Shown: positions 26,103 to 34,972, numbered from the stretch's first letter. The stretch: 64,000 nt of DNA from BPJU01 sp964425225 (GCA_964425225.1 CAYRMD010000004.1:35741-99740); one strand, 5' to 3'. Numbers and translations are program-made. The notes: a model not told the origin generated them from the sequence alone.

Positions 26103-27866
26103 ATGCGTCGGCCGGGTGCAGAACGTAGTGGGGCTTCGGTCCCTGAGCGGCGGTCATTATGGTCCAGAGTTGGTTTTGGGCTGATCCTTGCGTGGCTCCT
26201 CGTGCCATCAGCACTGTGGCCGCAATCGGCCGGTGATGGCCTTGTACGAGGGGAATTAGAGCGGCTGTTGCAGTTTGGCGACTTTTCGGTTGCTCTCCAG
26301 CGCATCAACCAATTGCCACCGGATCAGCGCGATTATTGGCGCGCTGAACTGGCTCGCCGCCAATGGGAAACCGGAGCCTACGATGGTGCTACGGATTCGC
26401 TGGGATCCATCCGCAACAGTCGGCTTCGCCGTTCGCTCTCCGACTCGATGCGTAAACCATCCGCTGGTGCGCGGGGAGGGGTAACCGAGGACGATTTCCA
26501 GCCACTGATCGATTTGATTACGGCTACGATTGCCCCGGACAGTTGGGACATCAACGGTGGCAATGGAGCCATTATGCCGTTTGTGGCGGGAGTGTATGTC
26601 GATGCGCAGGGGACGCTGCGCAAGATCGGCCAGACCGACAGCCGGCGATTGGAGGCTTTGCGCCGCGAAGGAGCGCGGGCGGATCGCAACTCGGAAGTCC
26701 ACAAAGTTTCCGCGCTTCGTAAAGTGTCGCTGGTCCGATTGGAACGAGCCTTGGAAGCGCGCTGGGTGCGCGGGCAAGGGCCGGATGAGGCGATGCAACA
26801 TCTGGCTGGTTTAACAGCGATACGATACGTGTTTCTCTATCCAGAGCAGGGCGACTTGGTGATTGCCGGTCCGGCCGCCGGTTGGCATCCTGGCCCCGAC
26901 GGTCTGATGCTCAGTGACGCTTCGGGAATGCCGGTTTTCTCGTTGGATGATATGGTGGCAATGGTGCGCCGATATGCTACGTCCCGTGCACCGTTCGGGT
27001 GTTCGATTAATCCGCGTCCCGCAAACTTGGAACAAGCCCAGCAATTCCTTGCGCAATCGTCGCGCCGAGCGCTGCGCCCCGGTGAGCAACCGCGGTGGCT
27101 CGAGGAGTTACGCCGGAAGGTTGGGATGCAAGACATCGAAGTATTTGGTCTCGACCCGCGCAGTCATGCCGCGCGGGTGTTGGTGGAAGCCGACTACCGA
27201 ATGAAACTCGTAGGGCTTGGCTTGGAAGAGGGTGTCCTGGGCGTTCCTACGTATTTCGACTTATTAGCCGAACATGGTACGTTTCCGGACATGACGATCC
27301 TCCGGTGGTGGTTTGCCATGCATTACGACGCAGTGCGTGCAAATCCCGAAAAAACTGCTTTTGAATTGGAAGGCCAAGTTGTGAAAGTCTTGAGCGAAAA
27401 CGAAATGTTGGCGGCACGAGGCCAACGGGTCGCCACCGGCCGATCGGACGAGCCGAGTAGCCGATTCGCTGCGGCTTTCACGCGACACTTCGATCCATTG
27501 GCGGCAAAGTACCCCGTGTACGGAGAGCTGAAAAACATCTTCCAGTTGGCTTTGGTGGCCTCTTTGATCCAGGAACATGGTTTAGCCGATCGGGCGGACT
27601 GGCCCATGGCGTTTTTCCTGGACGAACAAGCGTACCCGCTGCCCAGAGATACCGTACCTCGCGTTGTGGAGTCTGTTGCGCACGGACGCACATTCGCCAA
27701 CCGTCGATTTGTCGGGGTAGTTAGCGGTGGCGTGTGGGCTGAACCGACGCGCTGGACAAGCTCGTCTGCTTTAGGCAACGATCCGGGGGGCGAACTTGGG
27801 CATGAAAGGATCTACGCAGACCCAGAACAGCGTCAAGTGGAAGGCAGCCGTTGGTGGTGGGATTAA
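26103..27866 (+). CDS. DUF1598 domain-containing exported protein
   Basis: A 587-residue protein. An N-terminal hydrophobic stretch (VGFGLILAWLLVPSALW) preceded by basic residues looks like a signal peptide. The rest matches my memory of DUF1598, a family reported essentially only in planctomycetes: GVTEDDFQPLIDLITATIAPDSW, FVAGVYVDAQGTLRKI, a central RKVSLVRLERALEA, MQHLAGLTAIRYVFLYPEQGDLVIAGPAAGW, GCSINPRP, and a C-terminal YGELKNIFQLALVASLIQEHGL. The function is unknown; the N-terminal 90 residues look helical (ELERLLQFGDFSVALQRINQL), possibly TPR-like. Its stop overlaps the convergent FAD-reductase gene by four bases. Confidence 0.75.
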   Translation: MRRPGAERSGASVPERRSLWSRVGFGLILAWLLVPSALWPQSAGDGLVRGELERLLQFGDFSVALQRINQLPPDQRDYWRAELARRQWETGAYDGATDSLGSIRNSRLRRSLSDSMRKPSAGARGGVTEDDFQPLIDLITATIAPDSWDINGGNGAIMPFVAGVYVDAQGTLRKIGQTDSRRLEALRREGARADRNSEVHKVSALRKVSLVRLERALEARWVRGQGPDEAMQHLAGLTAIRYVFLYPEQGDLVIAGPAAGWHPGPDGLMLSDASGMPVFSLDDMVAMVRRYATSRAPFGCSINPRPANLEQAQQFLAQSSRRALRPGEQPRWLEELRRKVGMQDIEVFGLDPRSHAARVLVEADYRMKLVGLGLEEGVLGVPTYFDLLAEHGTFPDMTILRWWFAMHYDAVRANPEKTAFELEGQVVKVLSENEMLAARGQRVATGRSDEPSSRFAAAFTRHFDPLAAKYPVYGELKNIFQLALVASLIQEHGLADRADWPMAFFLDEQAYPLPRDTVPRVVESVAHGRTFANRRFVGVVSGGVWAEPTRWTSSSALGNDPGGELGHERIYADPEQRQVEGSRWWWD

Positions 27867-28990
27867 TCGAACCGCAACGGCATCTGCTGGCGGTGTAAGA
27901 ACCACCGGTCCATCACCACGTGGCGAGCGAACCAGCTTTGGGCAAGAAGCCACCTGGCTAGGTAACTGATCCATGAATCGGGAAGCCAGCGTCGAACCAC
28001 CCGAGGCTTGCCAAATCGGGCAATGATACGATCGTGATAGGTCGATAGCTTTTCACGCCGGTAATCAGTTTGACAGTCGAGAATCGCTTCGGCCGCTAAC
28101 AACCCCGATTCGACGGCTGGCCGTATGCCTTCGCCGCTACGGCCGTACGCTAAGCCGGCTGCGTCACCCACCAGAAGGACCCCGTCATCGAACAGACGCG
28201 GTGCCACATGTTCGTACACGACATAGGCGTGGCCTCGGAATGGGGCCGGTAATGGGTTCGGTACGTGCCGGTGCTGGTGCAACGCTCGACAGAATTCGGC
28301 AACATGCTCGGGCAGCCGCCGTGTCTCGAGTCTTCCGAGTCCGATATTGAAAAAACGCCCTTTACGAAAACACCATCCATAACCTTTTAGGTCGCGGCAA
28401 AAGTAGAGTTCCGGTATATCTGTCGCAACGAGTGATGGTTCCGTCCAGTCATCGGGTGCCGCGAATTCGACCTCTTGGGCAGTCACCAGCGGTCGGCGAC
28501 TACGCTGGGCATCCAGTTGTCGGGCCACCGGACAAAAATGCCCCGCTGCGCCCACTAACATAGGAGCCGTCCAGCGGTCGTTAATTACCCACGTGCCGTT
28601 GCGCCGTTCCAGTTGCCGGACCGGGCAGTTGGTCACGATTGTGGCTTGAGTACGGTTCAATAGATACGTGTCGAACTCACAACGTCGGATGCCGTAGCTT
28701 ATCGGTTCCGGATAACGTACCTCGATAGACCGACCACCGATCAAGCCGCAACGAAACCCAAGGACCGGTTGCCAAACACGATTTTGGCAGTAGTGCGTAA
28801 CATCGAGTTGGAGTGCCGAGACGATCTGAGGTGTGATCCAGCCGGCGCACGGCTTGTCTCGAGGAAACGACGCCTTGTCCAACACTATCACATTCATGCC
28901 GGCGCGCACCAAGGCCCAAGCACAAGACGAGCCAGCCGGGCCGCCTCCCACAATCAGTACATCGGCTTGATACGTTTGACCGTTCATCAT
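27863..28990 (-). CDS. FAD-dependent reductase, geranylgeranyl-reductase-like
   Basis: A 375-residue protein. It opens with a dinucleotide-binding fold (DVLIVGGGPAGSSCAWALVRAGMNVIVLDK), followed by FPRDKPCAGWITPQIV, the PxxKxCxG segment of the geranylgeranyl reductase family, and ends with VLLVGDAAGLAYGRSGEGIRPAVESGLLAAEAI, the second FAD site. Family members reduce isolated double bonds in isoprenoid or lipid chains, or hydroxylate aromatic substrates. The ATG at 28990 overlaps the stop of the upstream Cfa-like gene as ATGA, so the two are translationally coupled and presumably act on the same lipid. A longer frame starting at 29068 lies inside the upstream gene and is not needed. Confidence 0.88.
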   Translation of the reverse strand: MMNGQTYQADVLIVGGGPAGSSCAWALVRAGMNVIVLDKASFPRDKPCAGWITPQIVSALQLDVTHYCQNRVWQPVLGFRCGLIGGRSIEVRYPEPISYGIRRCEFDTYLLNRTQATIVTNCPVRQLERRNGTWVINDRWTAPMLVGAAGHFCPVARQLDAQRSRRPLVTAQEVEFAAPDDWTEPSLVATDIPELYFCRDLKGYGWCFRKGRFFNIGLGRLETRRLPEHVAEFCRALHQHRHVPNPLPAPFRGHAYVVYEHVAPRLFDDGVLLVGDAAGLAYGRSGEGIRPAVESGLLAAEAILDCQTDYRREKLSTYHDRIIARFGKPRVVRRWLPDSWISYLARWLLAQSWFARHVVMDRWFLHRQQMPLRFD

Positions 28991-30360
28991 CCAGTTGCCG
29001 AATCGGATGTCGCGGCAGAAATCGCCGCGCGGTCGCTTTCGACATGATAAATGTGATCTCTGGTCCACGGAATATTATTGCTGGTACCGTGAGAGAACAC
29101 GATTTGAAAAAGTTGAAGACCGCCCGTCTGAAAAGCGGCTTGAGAACAACAAAGGTAGAATCGCCACATGCGGGCAAAGACTTCGCCAAATTGGTCGACT
29201 ACTTGGTTCCAGACTTTTTCGAATCGCTGCCGCCAATGGCGGAGCGTCAGCGCGTAGTGCAAGCGAATGTTTTCAACGTCCAACACGGAAAAGTTAAACG
29301 GCTCAAAGATCTCCGTGATTTGGCTCAAACTCGGAGCATACCCGCCCGGGAAGATCCGCCGGCGAATCCAAACGTTCACCGGCGCTGGAAAATTGCGGCC
29401 AATCGAGTGGATCAAAGCGAGTCCGCCGGGCTTTAAACACTTGGCGACGACTTGTCCCAAACGCCGGTAGTTCGGCGGCCCAACGTGTTCCAGCATGCCC
29501 ACCGATACGAATCGGTCAAAGCTACCTTTCATCATCCGCCAGTCGTCTTCGATAAACGTGACGCGATCAGCTAAGCCTTCTTCTTTGGCCCTCTGACGAG
29601 CAAAACGTACTTGCTCGCGAGAAACATTGTAGGCGTGGACCGTCACGCCATAACGGCGAGCCATATGAAGTGCCAGGGCTCCCCAACCACATCCGGCTTC
29701 TAATACGGACAGGCCGGGCGCCAAGCACAATTTTCGACAAACGTGCTCCATCTTGGCTACTTGAGCTTCTTCCAGGGTCAGGTGAGGTTGCGGGAAGTAA
29801 GCACAAGTGTACACCATCTGCTCATCGAGCCACTGGCGGTAAAAATCGTTACCGAGGTCGTAATGATGAGCTGCATTGGACCGCGAGCGAGCAAGCGTAT
29901 TGATGGGTTGTAACAACCAATGCCTAGAGCGCCGCCGCAGACCTCGATGTTCCATGGCACCGAACAGCCGGGTCAGTAGCTCAGCGAGGTCACCCTCGAC
30001 GTGGAGCCTCCCGGCCATGTACAACTCACCAAATTGAAACAGCGGGTCGAGAACCAATTTCCACAAAGCACCTCGGTCTTGGAACTCCAGAACGGGTGAT
30101 GCCGCGTCGGGCCGGCTTACCACCCAGCTCCCATCATAAAGTTTCACACCGATCGGCGCAGCTCCGGACGACTTCCACAATCGACGCACGAGCCAACGTT
30201 CCCAAGCGGGAGCCCGCTTGCCCGTACGATGGCTTGCGACAGGAGACTCCTCAGTCCTTGTCGACGAATCACTCGGCATGGAAGCCTCTTGAGCCACGGA
30301 CTTGGTGCGTGCCTTACCCGGCGGCTGCTTGATCCTTGGTTCGTTCTCGTTGCGCGACAT
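28987..30360 (-). CDS. Cfa-like SAM-dependent lipid methyltransferase
   Basis: A 457-residue protein of the cyclopropane-fatty-acyl-phospholipid synthase family, which transfers a SAM methyl to the double bond of membrane-lipid acyl chains. Landmarks: HHYDLGNDFYRQWLDEQMVYTCAYF, LEEAQVAKMEHVCRKL, SAM site LSVLEAGCGWGALALHMARRYGV, SVGMLEHVG and LIHSIGRN (the active-site Glu and His regions), and C-terminal NIRLHYALTLRHWRQRF. About 60 basic, Ser/Thr-rich N-terminal residues are extra. ATG 30360 was taken; an upstream start at 30402 is possible. Coupling to a double-bond reductase suggests that the product may be a methyl-branched rather than a cyclopropane lipid, which is inference. Confidence 0.88.
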   Translation of the reverse strand: MSRNENEPRIKQPPGKARTKSVAQEASMPSDSSTRTEESPVASHRTGKRAPAWERWLVRRLWKSSGAAPIGVKLYDGSWVVSRPDAASPVLEFQDRGALWKLVLDPLFQFGELYMAGRLHVEGDLAELLTRLFGAMEHRGLRRRSRHWLLQPINTLARSRSNAAHHYDLGNDFYRQWLDEQMVYTCAYFPQPHLTLEEAQVAKMEHVCRKLCLAPGLSVLEAGCGWGALALHMARRYGVTVHAYNVSREQVRFARQRAKEEGLADRVTFIEDDWRMMKGSFDRFVSVGMLEHVGPPNYRRLGQVVAKCLKPGGLALIHSIGRNFPAPVNVWIRRRIFPGGYAPSLSQITEIFEPFNFSVLDVENIRLHYALTLRHWRQRFEKVWNQVVDQFGEVFARMWRFYLCCSQAAFQTGGLQLFQIVFSHGTSNNIPWTRDHIYHVESDRAAISAATSDSATG

Positions 30361-30777
30361 AACGGTGATCACCGATCGACGATAAGGTCCACTTCGATCC
30401 AATTACACAACTACGCATCGACGTCCACGTCATGCGTTACACGGAAGCGTACACGGCCTGCTCCGTCCACGTCCGGCCCAGCTTGTTGTTGTATCGACCC
30501 GGCCAACACGCTGGTTGGTAGATCGCCGGTACGGCGTTAGTTTATGGCGAGCTGTTGCGAGAGTAAAGTTGCAGTCCTGTTTCCCATAAGTCGGGCTGCC
30601 GCCGCATCGCGGTCGACGATCAGTCAATCAGTATGGGCTGGCCTGAGGCGTGTAGCTTGCCACAGCCTGACACAACGTTTGTGGATTCCGTGCGAGGCAA
30701 CGAGCCCAAGCGTGGCAATCATTTTTGTAGAAGTTGCGATTAGCGAATCCCGGTTACCGTGGGGCTACGGGCGCGGC
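30361..30777. other. Intergenic region, nothing recognised
   Basis: About 417 bases between the Cfa-like gene start and the YkgJ gene end, both on the minus strand. No supported gene, clear hairpin or repeat was seen; the Cfa promoter should lie here. Confidence 0.4.
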
Positions 30778-31248
30778 TCAAATCTGAATTACCTTGCGGT
30801 GAGTTTCAATTTCTTCCAGCGAATAGAGACGTCCCTGCCCACTGCCGGGACACACCTCACACGTCTTAGCCCATGTCTTCGGGGAGCGCAGATTCGAATC
30901 CCAAAAAGGCCAGGTGCGGCATTGGCGTGGGCGCTGGTCGTAGACCATGCAAAGACGCGTCTGGCCGTCAAAAAACACACAGTCCCCATTGGGGTATTCG
31001 CGAAGACTCTTCCGCGACCCTACGCGTCGTACGTATAGCTTTTCGAATTCGGCAATACTTGTACCGACTCGCGCCGCCAGAGCGGCGATTTCCTCGTCGT
31101 TCACCCACACGTAACCTGGTGCGCCTGTACAGCAGTTGCCACACTGCGTGCAGGTGAAGCGCAAGCCTGCGTGGTACCACGGACGCGGTTGCTCGGAGGC
31201 TTTTTTGCCTTCCATCGATCGATTCCCCTGTGTGGCGTTGGTAGCCAT
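30778..31248 (-). CDS. YkgJ-family cysteine cluster protein
   Basis: A 156-residue protein. It carries the Cys pattern of the YkgJ/CxxCxxCC family: FTCTQCGNCCTG near residue 35, then DCVFF...LCMVYDQRPRQCRTWPFW around residues 90-115 and a distal CEVC. The cluster is thought to bind zinc or an Fe-S centre; the biochemical role is not established. It sits just downstream of epmA on the same strand, about 50 bases away, and may be cotranscribed with epmA and efp. The first ATG (31248) is taken; a second Met 11 codons later is possible. Confidence 0.88.
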   Translation of the reverse strand: MATNATQGNRSMEGKKASEQPRPWYHAGLRFTCTQCGNCCTGAPGYVWVNDEEIAALAARVGTSIAEFEKLYVRRVGSRKSLREYPNGDCVFFDGQTRLCMVYDQRPRQCRTWPFWDSNLRSPKTWAKTCEVCPGSGQGRLYSLEEIETHRKVIQI

Positions 31249-31299
31249 TGGTATCGTCCGCTTGCTTTACCCGGCTGCCAGCGACTGAACCCAAATTGT

Positions 31300-32232
31300 T
31301 CATGCTATGTCGAAGGGAAAAGCCAGTACTTCGTCGATATTCGATACCCCCAGTGCCACCATCACCAGTCGATCCAAACCGAGCGCCACGCCGGTGCACG
31401 CGGGAAAGCCAGTACGTTGAGCTTCAATCAATCGCTTCGGAATCGGCAGCGGCTCTTTACCGTCGGCTAAGCGCGATGCGTTGTTGTTTTTCATTCGCTC
31501 GAGCAACTCTACCGGATCAACCAACTCATGGTACCCATTTGCCAGTTCTACTCCATCAACGTACAGCTCGAATCGTTCAGCCACAGGTGGAATATCGCGA
31601 CGAATACGGGCCAGCGCAGCCTGGCTTGCCGGATAGTCGTAAACGAGCGTCGGGTGGTCCTTTCCTAAATTGGGAGCAACACATGCCACCAGGAGTCGGT
31701 CCAGCCATTGATCGCGATCCAGCTCGATGTCAGGATCGGCAGCCGATGCCGCGACAGCACGCTCGCGAAGCTCCGCGTCGGAAGCCTCCCAGGGATCCAC
31801 ATCCGCATAGCGTTTAAATGCCTCGCGGTAGGTGAGCCGTTGGGCAATGCCTCGCCCTAGTAGCGCGTCGGCAAGCTCAGCGGTGGTCTGCATCCCTTGC
31901 TGATAATCGGCTCCCACCTCATACCATTCGAGCATCGTGAATTCCGGGTTGTGCCATTGGCCACGCTCGTCGCGGCGAAACGCACGGGTGATTTGATAGA
32001 TCGACCGCGAACAGAGGCAAAGGAGGCGTTTCATTCCGTATTCGGGCGACGTCTGCAAATAGTAGAGGCTATCGGCTGCGCAAGTTGCCGGGTGGACAGG
32101 AACGGCGAACGGGTCCAGGAACCGATCCACGACTACTTCGCGGCATAAGAGGGGCGTTTCGACTTCGAGAAACCCTCGATCTTGAAAAAAATCGCGCACC
32201 GCGCGCAGCAACGCTGCTCGCTTTTCCAACAT
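31300..32232 (-). CDS. epmA: EF-P--(R)-beta-lysine ligase (LysRS paralogue)
   Basis: About 310 residues, the size of EpmA/PoxA, corresponding to the catalytic core of class II lysyl-tRNA synthetase without the anticodon domain. Motif 2 region: TSPEYGMKRLLCLCSRSIYQITRAFRRDERGQWHNPEFTMLEWY (first part residues about 75-95). Motif 3 is GVALGLDRLVMVALG, near the C-terminus. It attaches (R)-beta-lysine to the conserved lysine of EF-P. The frame stays open up to a TTG at 32334, 16 bases after the efp stop; I prefer ATG 32232 because the E. coli homologue aligns from LEKRAALLRAVRDFF. It is adjacent to efp, with epmB on the other side. Confidence 0.88.
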   Translation of the reverse strand: MLEKRAALLRAVRDFFQDRGFLEVETPLLCREVVVDRFLDPFAVPVHPATCAADSLYYLQTSPEYGMKRLLCLCSRSIYQITRAFRRDERGQWHNPEFTMLEWYEVGADYQQGMQTTAELADALLGRGIAQRLTYREAFKRYADVDPWEASDAELRERAVAASAADPDIELDRDQWLDRLLVACVAPNLGKDHPTLVYDYPASQAALARIRRDIPPVAERFELYVDGVELANGYHELVDPVELLERMKNNNASRLADGKEPLPIPKRLIEAQRTGFPACTGVALGLDRLVMVALGVSNIDEVLAFPFDIA

Positions 32233-32350
32233 CGCTTCGAAAGATCCGATAAGGGGAAGCGATCTTTCGAACGAATCGAAACAATCTTTAACCCCAACGC
32301 CTGGCGTCACGCGGCAAAACCCAGTTTGACTCAATGTAAGCTCGTACTCG

Positions 32351-32920
32351 CTACGTACTTACACGCTCCACATACTCTCCGGTACGCGTATCGACTTTTA
32401 TAATGTTGCCGATTTCGATAAAGGCCGGACAGATGAACTCAGCTCCCGTCTCGACGCGGACCGGTTTGGTGACGCTTGTTGCCGTGTCGCCTCGCACCCC
32501 AGGTTCACAGTACTCCACACGCAGTTCCACATGATTGGGTGGCGTTACGCCGATGGGATTTCCGTTAAAGAGCATCATCGAGCAGAGCATTTCTTCTTTG
32601 AGATACTTCCAGTTTTCATCCACCTGTTCGGCCGTCAATTCATACTGCTCGAATGATTGGGTATCCATGAAGATAAAACGATCCTGTTGTCGATAAAGGA
32701 ATTGGACTTCGATCTCTTCGACATCGGCTGATTCGAGCGTGTCACCGCCTTTGTAGGTGCGGTCAATAACGGTGTTGCGAATCAAGTTGCGCAATTTGCA
32801 TTTGTAGAGTGCGTTGCCCTTGCCGGGCTTTACAAAGTTCATTTCGATCATCAAATAGGGTTCACCGTCAATTTGGACTTTGAGGCCTTTGCGGAATTCA
32901 CTTGTCTTGTACGTAACCAC
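32351..32920 (-). CDS. efp: Translation elongation factor P
   Basis: A 189-residue protein. EF-P rescues ribosomes stalled at polyproline stretches. Domain I has the modification loop FVKPGKGNALYKCKLRNL, with the lysine in PGKG at the position of E. coli Lys34, followed by TYKGGDTLESADVEEIEVQFLYR. Domains II and III include YELTAEQVDENWKYLKEEM and GEFICPAFIEIGNIIKVDTRTGEYVERV-type ending. The Lys, rather than Arg, agrees with beta-lysylation by the flanking EpmA and EpmB. Its start is only about 40 bases from the divergent epmB start, so the two promoters overlap. Confidence 0.96.
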   Translation of the reverse strand: MVTYKTSEFRKGLKVQIDGEPYLMIEMNFVKPGKGNALYKCKLRNLIRNTVIDRTYKGGDTLESADVEEIEVQFLYRQQDRFIFMDTQSFEQYELTAEQVDENWKYLKEEMLCSMMLFNGNPIGVTPPNHVELRVEYCEPGVRGDTATSVTKPVRVETGAEFICPAFIEIGNIIKVDTRTGEYVERVST

Positions 32921-32959
32921 TTTCGTGCTTCCTACTTCGCGAAAGTCATCGTCTGGGAT

Positions 32960-34003
32960 ATGCTACCTAACATGAGCGTAATTTTAGACAAGAGCTTTGA
33001 ATTTGTCGGCGCCGGGTCTTCGGCTGTACCCTGGCACGAAGCGCTACGGCGTGCCATCCGCGATTTCAGTACGCTGGCTGAGGCTTTGGGGCTACCGAAC
33101 CACTGGCAGGATCAGGCTCGGCAGGCGGCCGCACAATTCCGTTTACTTGTACCTTGGGAGTTCCTCGCCCGCATGCGCCGTGGTGATCCGGATGACCCGT
33201 TGCTGAGACAGGTGTTGCCGGTGGCCGAAGAGATGCAATCGGTAGCCGGATATACGGCGGATCCGCTGTGCGAGCAGGAAAGTTGTCGTACTCCGGGGCT
33301 CTTACAGAAGTACGCCGGTCGTGCCCTTGTGATTGCCACCGGCACGTGTGCGGTCCATTGCCGGTACTGTTTTCGACGTCATTTTCCGTATCAAGAGTTG
33401 GCTGCGGCGCAGCGCCGCTGGCCGCGAATCCTGGCAGAACTTGCAGCCGATCCGACGATCGAAGAGGTAATCCTCAGTGGCGGCGATCCGCTGGTGTTGC
33501 CCGACGCGTGCCTTGAGGGCTGGGCCAAGTCACTTGCGCGCCTGGCGCATGTGCAACGGCTGCGCGTGCATACGCGCCTGCCGATCGTGATCCCACAACG
33601 AGTAACCTCGGAGTTGCTGGCCTGGTTGCGCGGCACGCGGTTGACGACGATCGTTGTGGTTCATGTCAATCACCCACAAGAATTGGACGGCGCCTGTCGC
33701 GAGGCTCTAGCCATGCTCGTGGATCGCGGAATTCCTGTTCTAAATCAATCCGTACTCCTCCGCGGAGTCAATGATTCCGTCGAAGCTCTGGAACAGTTGT
33801 GCCGCGAGCTTATCAACCTTCGCGTGCTGCCGTATTATCTGCACCAATTGGATCCCGTCGAGGGTGCTCACCATTTCGCTGTTCCCACGGAAGAAGCCAT
33901 TGCGTTGGTCACAGCTCTTCGGGATCGTCTTCCGGGCTATGCCGTGCCACGGTTGGTGGTGGAGCAACCGGGTGAGCCGTCGAAGCGTTTGCTGGCCGGC
34001 TGA
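32960..34003 (+). CDS. epmB: EF-P beta-lysylation protein, lysine 2,3-aminomutase family
   Basis: A 347-residue radical SAM/PLP protein that converts L-lysine to beta-lysine for EF-P modification. The radical-SAM cluster motif CxxxCxxC is in TGTCAVHCRYCFRRHFPYQE; EVILSGGDPLVLPD and RVHTRLPIVIPQRVT follow; RVLPYYLHQLDPVEGAHHFAVP is the PLP-aminomutase signature. Length and the N-terminal region LVPWEFLARMRRGDPDDPLLRQVLP match EpmB rather than the longer KamA. Starts at 32960 or 32972 are both possible. It is divergent from efp; its last 95 bases overlap the 3' end of folA on the opposite strand. Confidence 0.92.
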   Translation: MLPNMSVILDKSFEFVGAGSSAVPWHEALRRAIRDFSTLAEALGLPNHWQDQARQAAAQFRLLVPWEFLARMRRGDPDDPLLRQVLPVAEEMQSVAGYTADPLCEQESCRTPGLLQKYAGRALVIATGTCAVHCRYCFRRHFPYQELAAAQRRWPRILAELAADPTIEEVILSGGDPLVLPDACLEGWAKSLARLAHVQRLRVHTRLPIVIPQRVTSELLAWLRGTRLTTIVVVHVNHPQELDGACREALAMLVDRGIPVLNQSVLLRGVNDSVEALEQLCRELINLRVLPYYLHQLDPVEGAHHFAVPTEEAIALVTALRDRLPGYAVPRLVVEQPGEPSKRLLAG

Positions 34004-34604
34004 GGTTTTCGAAGTAGCGCAAGGTGCCGTTGACGCTACTCGCGTCGCGTTCCCTGAGATTCTCGGTTCTGTCGAGCTGACCGGAAAGTTGTTGGGCGGT
34101 ACTTTTGGCGGGGTAGCGGTCGAAGCGATCGATGTGCCAGGAAAAGGGTGAAGCACCCGGCCCGGCTTCGGCCAACCGTTGAACGCACTGCCACTCGGAC
34201 CAGTTCACTTCGGGAAAGTATGTGTCCCCTTCGAAGTCGGCCTCGATTTGTGTCCAATAGAGTCGATCGGCATGCGGAAGGGCTGCTCGATAGACGGAGG
34301 CTCCCCCAACAACAAAGGCGATCGGTTCGGCGCTGGCTTGACACAGTGCTTCTTCGAAAGTCTCGGCTACGATCGCTCCAGGCACATGAAAACCTGGCTG
34401 CGTACTGAGGATAATCGTTTTGCGGCCTGGCAGCAGGCGGCCGATCGATTCGTGTGTACGCCGGCCCATGATGATCAGGTGACCCATGGTGAGTTTTTTA
34501 AAATGGCGCAAATCTTCGGACAGGTGCCAGGGCAATTGTCTTTGGCAGCCAATCACGCCGTTTTTAGCCACGGCAGCTATGATTGCCAAACATGCGGGTC
34601 GCAT
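33909..34604 (-). CDS. folA: Dihydrofolate reductase with C-terminal extension
   Basis: The catalytic part (about 165 residues) begins LAIIAAVAKNGVIGCQRQLPWHLSEDLRHFKKLTMG and has IIMGRRTHESIGRLLPGRKTIILS, FVVGGASVYRAAL and YFPEVNWSEW; it reduces dihydrofolate to tetrahydrofolate. About 65 further residues (from YPAKSTAQQ) are Ser/Pro/Arg-rich, without a domain, bringing the total to 231 against the usual 160-170. The last 95 bases are antisense to epmB. Either the tail is real or the original stop was lost. Thymidylate synthase lies upstream on the same strand, the usual folate-cycle partner. Confidence 0.9.
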   Translation of the reverse strand: MRPACLAIIAAVAKNGVIGCQRQLPWHLSEDLRHFKKLTMGHLIIMGRRTHESIGRLLPGRKTIILSTQPGFHVPGAIVAETFEEALCQASAEPIAFVVGGASVYRAALPHADRLYWTQIEADFEGDTYFPEVNWSEWQCVQRLAEAGPGASPFSWHIDRFDRYPAKSTAQQLSGQLDRTENLRERDASSVNGTLRYFENLSRPANASTAHPVAPPPTVARHSPEDDPEEL

Positions 34605-34652
34605 CGTTGCACCGGTTCGTGGTTTACCTTTGCATTATTCGCGTATATCGAC

Positions 34653-34717
34653 CGAGCCCAGGCAACCCAGGCTCTTGGCCTGGGCTGCTAGCAACGGCCT
34701 TTCCGGCCGTGGGCTCG
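34653..34717 (-). promoter_or_regulatory. Three-way-junction-like inverted repeats ahead of folA
   Basis: Nested perfect inverted repeats: an outer helix CGAGCCC/GGGCTCG (34653-34659 with 34711-34717) enclosing two hairpins, CCCAGG/CCTGGG (34666-34671 with 34679-34684) and ACGGCC/GGCCGT (34694-34699 with 34705-34710). The element sits about 50 bases upstream of the folA start and downstream of thyA, so it would be in the folA leader or the thyA-folA spacer transcript. On the plus strand it is followed by a run of five T. Which strand is functional is not known. Confidence 0.5.
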
Positions 34718-34768
34718 GGGTTTTTGAACGTAAGGCCCGAAGGGCCGTTTCGGTCAGCCCCGGCCCTA

Positions 34769-34972
34769 GGCCTGGGTTCAGACGGGTGCCAAACACAACA
34801 CGCCACGGATATCCGATGCGAAATCATTTCGCGGCCCTGAAAGGACCGTTCACCATTCCATACCCACATTGTCGCACGCGTGCAACGGATTTAATCCCAC
34901 ACATACCGTTCATTCCATTCGATTTCATATCGTCGCCACCATTTCTCGGCCCACGCCCGTGGCCTGGGTTCA
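34769..34972. repeat. 12-base direct repeat in thyA-folA spacer
   Basis: GGCCTGGGTTCA occurs at 34769-34780 and again at 34961-34972, 192 bases apart, each within a GC-rich palindromic context (GGCCCTAGGCC; GGCCCACGCCCGTGGCC). The second copy ends just beyond the thyA stop. A related GGCCTGGG lies in the neighbouring three-way junction at 34677-34684. The spacer between the copies shows no gene. Confidence 0.55.
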
